Below are positions 56,475 through 64,000 of a stretch of 64,000 bases of DNA, in pieces (positions within the stretch are counted from its first letter, which is position 1; each line of letters opens with the position of its first letter). The DNA lies in the NCBI GenBank assembly GCA_013423325.1, contig BLJB01000125.1, positions 62,001 to 126,000 of the forward strand, in the 5' to 3' direction. This DNA comes from Usnea hakonensis. Its lineage: Eukaryota > Ascomycota > Lecanoromycetes > Lecanorales > Parmeliaceae. The position numbers and the translations under genes are program-made. The notes below the pieces were generated by a model. It made no database searches. It saw nothing but the letters and a program-made list of their open reading frames with translations, and was not told the DNA's origin.

Positions 56475-59400
56475 CTTGGGGAGTCGGGCGAGGGTGAAGC
56501 CTCATGGACAGAGGGAGAGAGGAAGACGAGGCCAATGTGGGATCTCAATAGATTCTATAGCCTTTGGCCGAATGGATATGGATTTCAGATTTCATGAATC
56601 GTGGTGGAATGAAGGGTAAGATGCTTAGGTGGCTAGATTGCAATGAGAGACAGGGTCTGCAATAAATTATTTTAATATCCTTGGCGCGAGATTGCGCTTG
56701 TGTGAGGCCACGCGAGCCACAAGAGCATCAGTAGTATTGAGCTCATGAGGCTATATGCGTTGCTTAATCAACATTCAACTTTGTGAAGAAGAAGAAGAAG
56801 AAGAAGAAGAAGAAGGAAGAAGAAGAAGACATCAAGGACTCTTATAGTCAAGACTCGTAATGTTACTCTGAGGTCTGAGGCAATGGTCTACACTAGCTCT
56901 TTCTACACATTACTTTGTTTTCCTGTTCAAGCCCACTGCAGATTTTCTAAATTCCCAGACTACCGCGTGTAATGCAGCCACAAAGTGCTTGCGTCTTCTT
57001 GAATCTTCCAATTTTCCTGCCATCAAAATCATGATCCCCTGACCCTTTGGATGTCTCACCATGACGATATGGCTTGCTGACGACGAGCTCATCGACGGTC
57101 TCTAGCACGATTGAATATTACTTCAGACTGCAATTGACGAACCGAAAGCACATCGGCCCACATCAAAACTAGAGCATACGATCTTGCACGTAATTCTTTT
57201 CTTTTGTCGATACCTGTGCGACTCCGCATGATTGGTAGCCAGCTTTGGTGCTTGATAACATATCTTCATTTTCAACTTGACTGCTTTCACTGCAGAGGAT
57301 TGACTTACGCCAAGTTTGTCTCGCTGGATCATGACAAATACGGTTGCTGATTCGAGAGACGATCGATTCTTCTTTATTCTTTTCGTGTCTTTGATCAGCC
57401 TTTCCTCCAAAAAGCCTATCATTCATTCAAACCTCCTTTCATCGCCCCCAGAAGTCTTCCGACAGTCCTCTCATCTCCACACTCAGTCTCCTCAAGGCCG
57501 CCAATCACAGAGACAAAGTCTCACAAGTCGTCTAACACATCACCAAGTACCGAGTCTCTCAAGAACGATGTGAGGTAATGCAAGCTGCTGTGTCCAACGT
57601 ACGTCCCAATGGTACTCTTGGACTCGCAAACCGCAAAAAATGACTTTTTGCAATTCGGGATACCTTAGGCCAGCTTGTTCGTGGAGGAATCTTAAAACAA
57701 CCGGACTGTCAGAAGTGTTGTTGATGGGGTGTGCACAAGCTGGTGGATATCCTGCTGACGCAGAAAGCAGAACGATTTAGTTGATTTTTTCCCAATGCGA
57801 AGCTGAACGATATCAGACGGCAACGTGGGCTTCAGAGATTCGTCAACACGAATCGTGTTAAATGGCAACTTGGGGGAGCCTGGAAAATTGACGCAAACTC
57901 AAAGTCCAGTCACCCTGGCTTCACAACATGCAGGGGAGACTCTCATGCCCACGACGTTGAGCAAAGCAGGACATATTCATACATACGTCACTCAGTTTCA
58001 GGTAGTCCACAGCTTCACCGTGTCATCTCGACACCCAATCCGTAAAATCAGGTACAGAGCGGACAGTTTTAGGGATGTTGGTCTGGAGATGGATAGAAGC
58101 AGTCGACAGAATGCGGGCTTCGTTCAAATCAAAGGGAGCCCGCATTTGCAGCGTTTTGTGCCAATCAAATCAACCAGGGAACATGCACATCGTTACATTT
58201 TGCATGCATTATAAATTAATCACCGATAGCTTGCGATAGGGCAGGTGTCAGGTATCAAGTAGCCGTGGATCGAGAGTGCTCGGATGATACACGCTTACAG
58301 AATCCGTTTGATGGACTACGGCGCTCCACTATAAATAATTTGAGTTGACGAGGATTGACTCCTTTTCTTGTACTTAAAAGCTTCGTGGCCTAAACAACCT
58401 GGACTCTGATGATTTTCACTTGCATGCAAGTAGGCTTGACAAGGCCTTCAAGAGCTGCAGTTTCGGAGATTCGGAAGAACGGAAGACCAATCGTTCAGAA
58501 ATCTTTTTTATACTAACTCGTTGCCAGTGGTAGAAGCGCTCGAGCCGTCGGCGACTTTGATCTCCGCATGAGGCCCGAGCGGCCATTGGAGCAGACACCT
58601 TTTGTTTTCATCTATTCGCTTTCGAATTGTTGCGATGACTGCAGGTGACCGAGCCTCGAGATCCCTATCGGAAACATCAGCTCATGACCGATAATAATTT
58701 CATTGCTGCGCGTGTCTGTATGGCCAAAGTCCTTTGAAAAAAAATCAAAGTTCGCAGAACACGTTCCAGATGATTTGCCAAAGAATGCCTCGATAGTATC
58801 CATGTTCTCATTACTGTTCGACTGACGCTCCATTACTGTCCTTCTGTTCGGCATTACGCATGCGGTCAAGATACTTCTGCACCACGAAATTTCGCCTCCA
58901 GCTTTGAGATGCAGCTGCCTAATGCACACCATCCTTTGCGCAGCATGACATGGCATCTTCATAAGGCTGGCTATTGGCGTATCCCACGCGATCTCAAATC
59001 GCTCAAATTCGACGACCAGGGTTCCGTTCGCCCCCTCTCTCCACTCTCAACACCTCACGTTCACGATGACTTTCTCTAGCAAAAATCTCCAAGATCTTAG
59101 ATCACCGAGCCCATGTGAGAGATGAGTGACTCTGAGATTATTCCACGCCGCCAAAAGTTGTGCGTTTCCAAGGTTGGGTGCTCTGTTCGGTTGACTGACA
59201 GAAGACTTGCACACAATCAACTAGGGCGGCGCCCACGGCTTCCCATTTTGTCAAGACTGTCAGTTATCTTTGCCTAGGCGACCTTAAAAAGCTGACTCGG
59301 TCGTTCACTCCCACAAGCGTCGAAACATTCTCGGTTGGCACCCATTCGCACACGAAATAAAAGTACACAAAGGGCTTGTAATTTTCACGCCCAAGAAATT

Positions 59401-59660
59401 GTGTGAGCCCAAAGATGATGTCTCGTCCAAGGTCCATCCGAACGCAATCGATAATCTATCTGTCTGATTACTTACCGCAGGCAATTGCCGATGGCGCTTG
59501 GGGGCCAGATGTGCGTTAAGTCTTGAAGATTGCTGTTCAATTTGATCGTCGCACAAAGTCGCTGCCGCTGGAACTGAAGGCCCAATCCGATTTCCTACTT
59601 GGGTCTCAAAGAAGACTTCCGTCCTCGGGCCGATAACAATAAGATCTGACAGTCTCCCAA
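56475..59660. other. Gene-poor spacer with GAA microsatellite
   Basis: About 3.2 kb without a recognised gene. Frames of 60-130 codons occur on both strands (for example 57825-58214 plus, 58612-58962 minus), but they lack family resemblance and overlap others. A CT/CA-rich stretch at about 57420-57560 resembles a fungal 5' leader, but no convincing gene follows. A GAA repeat is at 56785-56829. Confidence 0.45.
56785..56829. repeat. GAA microsatellite
   Basis: About ten GAA units followed by GGAAGAAGAAGAAGA. It lies about 310 bases upstream of the DnaJ ATG (56474) and is likely length-variable. Confidence 0.9.
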
Positions 59661-60054
59661 ATGTCGGACATTTCGGACTGGCCCCCCCAATTGGTCGGAT
59701 GGCAGATTGTGAGGCTCGCGTACGCGCCTCCTCGCCGATCGGAATCGGGCAGCGAAGCGGGAAGCGATGCTCGTAGTGGCTTGAAGATTTTTCAAGAGAA
59801 GGATGAAGATGCTACAATTGTGAATGTGTTCGTGGTCAACGAGCTGACCCCCACCCATCTGGCCAAGGTACCCCCACTCGGGCATATTTTGAATTTATTG
59901 GGAGTCGTGACTAGTGGGGACCTGACAGCTCGAGTACCGGATCGATGTGGATATGGAAACCTTGGCACTTCCTCTTGTCGAGCTCTTCAGGGCTCAGGAA
60001 AGAGACCGAGGATACCCAATCCCGTTCAGCGTGTCAACTCATGATTATCCATAG
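59661..60054 (+). CDS. Candidate small gene or gene remnant, unrecognised
   Basis: Exon 59661-59867 (69 codons, MSDISDWPPQLVGWQIVRLA start) and, if the intron 59868-59928 (GTACCC to GACAG) is removed, a second exon 59929-60054 reading LEYRIDVDMETLALPLVELF, AQERDRGYPIPF and ending at a TAG. The joined frame has 110 residues with protein-like composition, and both parts look better than chance. The frame 60066-60251 (GGLIDWDAKHTTKRE part) is also coding-like but could not be joined in frame with a plausible splice. This may be a short gene, a mis-modelled larger gene or a decaying copy. No family recognised. Confidence 0.35.
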
Positions 60055-61827
60055 TCCACCGGACGTTGGATCGAAGATGCTCGCTTGCAAGCTTACATTT
60101 TTTCCTAGGCGGTCTGATCGACTGGGATGCAAAACATACAACAAAAAGAGAAATAGCCTCGGGAGCCCTTGATTTTACCTCCAATGATGCTCAGGAGCGC
60201 AATATCATAACACCGGAAGACTGGGGTAATGATACGCTAGAAAAGAGCTAGACAAGGGGTTACGGATTCCTGGGAGATTTTAAACTCATTGGGTGTCACC
60301 CGAGGACCTACAGATTATCTCTTGTTGGATCTATTGAAGATTCTTCATCTTCGATTGGCCCACAATGGCGCAAAACAAAGGGACCCTCTGCGGACGGAAA
60401 GATGTTTGGTGAAAGGCTTTAGCAGTGAACGCCCATGATCAGGCTTCTTCACTACTACTGTTCTATCGAGAAAGGAAGAGGATCGTCTCGCTCGATGTGA
60501 TTGGGCTCTACTCTAGTTTATATCATTAGAGGAGGCAAAAGGATAATAATAAAGAGGGGATGGAGAAAGAAGGGACAAAACAGGGTTTGATCGACGCGGA
60601 ACGGATCCAAATGCAATAATGATCCAAAGGAGCATTTAATCGTAAGCTGTCTCGTAGCGAGAGAAAGTAAGAAAAGGTAGAAAGTTTAAAGTATGAGTAG
60701 AGTCGCAAGTGAAGTAGGTAAGTAAGCTCGTCAGGTAAGGTAAGGTAGCTTTATACCCTAGAATTTAGCACGTAGAGTAGCTTTTTTGGGGGCCTGTGGT
60801 GGTGTAAGAAAAAGGTGGCTTGTCTCCCATGTCCCCTTAACCTTGTCAGCATGTATAGGCATATGGCTTTCTCCCCAGTCCCAGTCCCGGTTCCCTGGAG
60901 CCTGGATAGTCTTTAATGTGCCTGGGATGTCTGCCAAGGTTCCAAGTACCGACTTCACACTTACTTCACACTTCACACCACGCCCAAAGGTCAACGCGCC
61001 GTTGAAACCTGAGGAGCCCAATGGCAATAGCTTCGTGAGAGATCTGCATGCAGTAAAATTCAAGTACAACTCCTTCTCCATCGTAGTCTGTACGAATCGA
61101 GAGAAAAAGGCGTCGTACTCACTTCACCCTCCACCCTCCACACCTCTTCTGCTGACCTCCACGTCGTATAAGCTATAACTTACAAGGAAAGACAAGGGAG
61201 GAAAGGGTACATGAGACCCTTGTTGTATAAGGCACAAGAGCCAGATAACGGCAGTTGATAAATATTAATATTTCATTTTCAAGGAGAATCAGGATCAATA
61301 AACATTCTTTTTTTCCCCGCGCTCTCTGCGCCTTGTCCCACCTACATAAAGTACTTAGTACATACTTTACCTTACATATAACGAAAACAATCTTTTGACA
61401 ACCTGCACTACCGTGCCTGTACATATCCTCCTCGCCTTCTCATCTTTGCCTTTCTCACTAGTTCAGTAGCCGCCTGTCAGTCTACTGCTATCTTCGCCAT
61501 TTTCCCCCTTCATCCTCCCCCCTTCGCATCTCTCACTACCAGCCGCATCCCGAAAGCGAGACAAGAGACGGAAGCAAAGTGTTGTCATAGTGGCGGGGAA
61601 GTCTTAACTAGAGAAGCTTGCCGCTCACCGCTGCAACTATTTTCGTCCAGCTTCGACCTACATCAAAAAGGCTTTGCAACACCATACTCGGTCGCATCAA
61701 GCTTCCGATGAGTCCAAAGCTCTACTACTGCCGTACCGTTCAACTTGGCTCGTAGCCTTGACCAAAAATTCTTCATGGATATTGCGCCTGGCGGCATGTT
61801 TGATCGAGCTGATGGATTTGGTCGCTC
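60055..61827. other. Intergenic: promoter and leader of the Zn2Cys6 regulator
   Basis: Contains GGTAA-type repeats (60731-60748), a CA/CT-rich stretch at about 61120-61180 and a likely 5' leader with two upstream reading frames (61708-61755 and 61775-61831). No other gene is called. Confidence 0.5.
61708..61755 (+). other. Upstream ORF 1 in leader of the Zn2Cys6 regulator
   Basis: A 15-codon frame (MSPKLYYCRTVQLGS) that starts 120 bases before the main ATG at 61828 and ends at TAG. It is relevant only if transcription starts upstream of it, which cannot be seen here. Confidence 0.4.
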
Positions 61828-61831
61828 ATGA
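61775..61831 (+). other. Upstream ORF 2, stop overlaps main start codon
   Basis: An 18-codon frame (MDIAPGGMFDRADGFGRS) whose TGA (61829-61831) overlaps the proposed ATG at 61828 as ATGA. Such overlap is a known setting for termination-reinitiation. If the true start is the later in-frame ATG at 61849, the uORF ends 17 bases before it. Confidence 0.45.
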
Positions 61832-64000
61832 GGGTCGCAGTCAAAGAGATGGACGGTCCGGGTCCGGAACCCAAAAGGCAACGTCTGGATTATCATAAGC
61901 CCCACTCGCATGGCCATGCGACCACTCTGCCACCCCCTCCTCATACCTACCAACCGCCTCAACAACCACCTCCCCCTCCGTCACCTTATGATGTTGGCCC
62001 GCACGATAGTCGGAACCTGCCAGACCCCGGCGGCCCCAACCCCCATGCCTACGTGCAAGAACATTCCGGCACAAGTACTCCGCGAGATCAGCGATATCCA
62101 GCTGACCCAGGCTACTCTCGCCGGAGTAGCTCTTCCGTCATCCCTCGGTCCCCAGATGGCCACCATCAGTATCCATCTGGACGATCTTTGAGTCTTGCTG
62201 ATGGCCCGCACTACCCATCGCAATATCCCGTCGAACCCAGCGGGTATCCGTCACACGAACCACCACCGCAGAACGGCAACGTACACCATGGCGGTTTGCC
62301 AATGCACCCCTATGAGCAAGCCCATGGCTATCCACCTCACCACATTGAATACTCTCAGTCGCCCATCACTGCGGGTCCTCCGTATGGAGCTGGGAACTAT
62401 GTTGGTCACTATGGTCAAGCAGGCGCAAGGCCGTTAAAGAAAGGGAATCGAGCAACGCAGGTAGAAAGATCACCTGGCCCTTCAGAGAGCCCGGGCTAAC
62501 TTTTTAGGCATGTGATGTTTGTCGAACGAGGAAGGCCAAATGCGACGAAGGTAGACCTGAATGTGGCTTCTGCGTGGAGAACAATATGCGTTGCAATTAC
62601 CAGAGTGTGGCCCCCGCAAAGTACATTACCTTCCTTATCGTTCATATCCAGTTGACGTACTGATGCGTCGCAGGGCCGATCGTGCAAACCAACAAATAAT
62701 TGACCAATTGGCATCCCATAAAGACGAAATAAAAGCTCTCAAGGAAAACTGGGGTGGAAGATTTGACAAACTCGAGCAGATGATCCAAGATATGACTGGT
62801 GGACGCAACTTCACTATTGAAAGATCAGACACGAAGCAACCACAGCTTAAGCTGGAGAGTCCACCTGGAGCATCGACTGGCCAGTTACCTGGAGGTGTCG
62901 ATAATTCCTCTTCAGATCACATCATTAAGGATGCAGGCATTGTCAATCCGAGTCCCAGCAGCTCTTTAACAGAGTCTACGGGCAGTGATCCCGTTGCACT
63001 ACGTACTAATGAGATCTACATCGCCCATAATACCGCGGCCCAGAAATTGTTTCGTTGGCGATCCATCAAACAACTACTGCGACAGTCCAATAAGCTGGAG
63101 TTACCCGAGCGCGCTGAAGGCTACGTTATGGATTACGAACTCAACAAGGGCGTCATGAGGATCTATGGAAAAGGCCGTCAAGTGCGAGACTCTGGGATCT
63201 GGTCCCCTATGACTGTAGCTGCAGCCAGCCCTACTCCTAGCAATCTCAGTGGTCACGGTGACGAAACCTCGACGGCTAGTAGTCCGGCCGCTTCACCATC
63301 CGAGAGCCTTTGGGGCACAGGTTTCGCGCCTACTGTTCCAGAACCTAGACCCGTCAGCGATGTGGGTGGTCTGAACCCAGACAATACCTTGAAGCTTGAG
63401 GCGAGAACGATTTTGCGGCTCCTTCAAAGCTACCTTGACAATATCCATATCCTCCATCCTTTCTTGGATCAGCGTGAATTAACTCGGACGGTTGAGCACT
63501 TCAAGCGTCGCCACAATACCCCACTCGATACAACCAGTTCTTCGAAAGTTGGGTTTGCAGTCCCAGTCAACGCTAACCTCGATGTTGTACGAGATCCACA
63601 TGCGATGCTCAACAGAGCGCAGAAGCGGAAGCATTCCGAAGGACAATACTATGGCGCATTGGGCGAGCCAAGCATGGGGACAAGTCCAGTCAGTCCCAAC
63701 GTCGTGTTGGAAAAGTCTCCAGAAACGGCTCTTACACTACTCGTGTTGGCCTTGGGAAAAATTTGCGAGTGTAGAACGCCACTTCCCGGACCAGTTCCGG
63801 ACAACAACACAAGAGACACTACGAATCATATAATACATCCTTACTCACCCTCCAGAGGTCAAACAGACTCGCCCCCGCCACCGTATTCTCAGCCAATGCG
63901 ACATTCTCCATCTGGTTCGTCCCATTCTACTGCCAGCACTTCTGCGCTTTCTCCCATGAGCGCTGGTCGATTGGCTGGGTCAAGTCCAAGGTCCTCGTTC
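61828..64000 (+). CDS. Zn2Cys6 fungal transcription factor (3' end outside window)
   Basis: Nuclear regulator with a Gal4-type binuclear zinc cluster. Exons are 61828-62460, 62508-62620 and 62674-64000 (continues past the edge); introns are 47 and 53 bases, GT-AG. Residues 1-211 are Pro/His/Tyr-rich and disordered. The zinc cluster is at 213-240, CDVCRTRKAKC followed by CGFCVENNMRC, spaced C-x2-C-x6-C-x6-C-x2-C-x6-C; intron 1 lies just before it. After it comes a short coiled-coil-like linker (QQIIDQLASHKDEIKALKEN). The middle domain has ILRLLQSYLDNIHILHPFLD, as in fungal-specific regulator domains, and then a Ser/Pro-rich part. An in-frame TGA stands 18 bases before the ATG at 61828; the ATG at 61849 (MDGPGPEPKRQRL) is an alternative. 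Target genes are unknown. Confidence 0.92.

Noticed and set aside
57825..58214. 129-codon plus-strand frame
   Set aside because: No family, no supporting neighbours and overlaps other chance frames. Left as spacer.
58612..58962. 116-codon minus-strand frame
   Set aside because: No resemblance to a known family and no plausible splice partners.

Overview
The window reads as nuclear DNA of a filamentous ascomycete (Pezizomycotina). Genes are split by short introns (about 48-150 bases, mostly GT-AG, often with CTRAC-like branch points). The protein set is typical of hyphal fungi: a giant Woronin-body tether (leashin/Lah), a Num1/ApsA-type cortical protein, a HAM1-domain protein, a fungal flotillin and a Zn2Cys6 regulator. 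A class such as Leotiomycetes is possible, but nothing here fixes it. I saw no rRNA or tRNA gene, transposon, CRISPR array or prokaryotic operon.

Layout. 0-7 kb: 3' part of a glutamate decarboxylase gene (cut by the window edge, 5' end irregular), a Mep/Amt ammonium transporter on the opposite strand, and a conserved Cys-rich protein of unknown function. 7.9-23.6 kb: one minus-strand gene of three exons encoding about 5187 residues, the leashin/Lah candidate and the main feature of the window. 24-31.7 kb: mitochondrial NAD-malic enzyme, a HAM1-domain protein, prohibitin-2, and a CstF-64/Rna15 homologue that shares a 254-base divergent promoter with prohibitin-2. 33-36.5 kb: an unknown 216-residue protein and a flotillin. 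37.5-40.6 kb: two small secreted Ser/Thr-rich proteins facing each other. 41.8-50.8 kb: Num1/ApsA-like protein, a type-II haloacid dehalogenase-like protein and a short-chain acyl-CoA synthetase (the last two are tail to tail, 68 bases apart). 53.5-56.5 kb: a Ras2/RasB-type GTPase and an ER-luminal DnaJ of the Scj1 type. 56.5-61.8 kb: gene-poor, with one weak candidate gene. 61.8-64 kb: a Zn2Cys6 transcription factor that runs off the right edge.

The genes do not form a pathway cluster. Several act at the cell cortex, septum or membranes (Lah, Num1/ApsA, Ras2, flotillin, HAM1-like), and several serve mitochondrial or carbon/nitrogen metabolism (malic enzyme, prohibitin-2, acyl-CoA synthetase, glutamate decarboxylase, ammonium transporter). 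The mix looks like a core chromosomal region. No wholly new system was identified. The best leads are the uninterrupted architecture of the Lah gene with its Lys-block array, unusual splice features (15-base exon, GC-AG intron at a catalytic Asp codon, AAG acceptor), a uORF whose stop overlaps the start codon of the Zn2Cys6 regulator, and recurring TACCTTAGGTA-like elements in the spacers.
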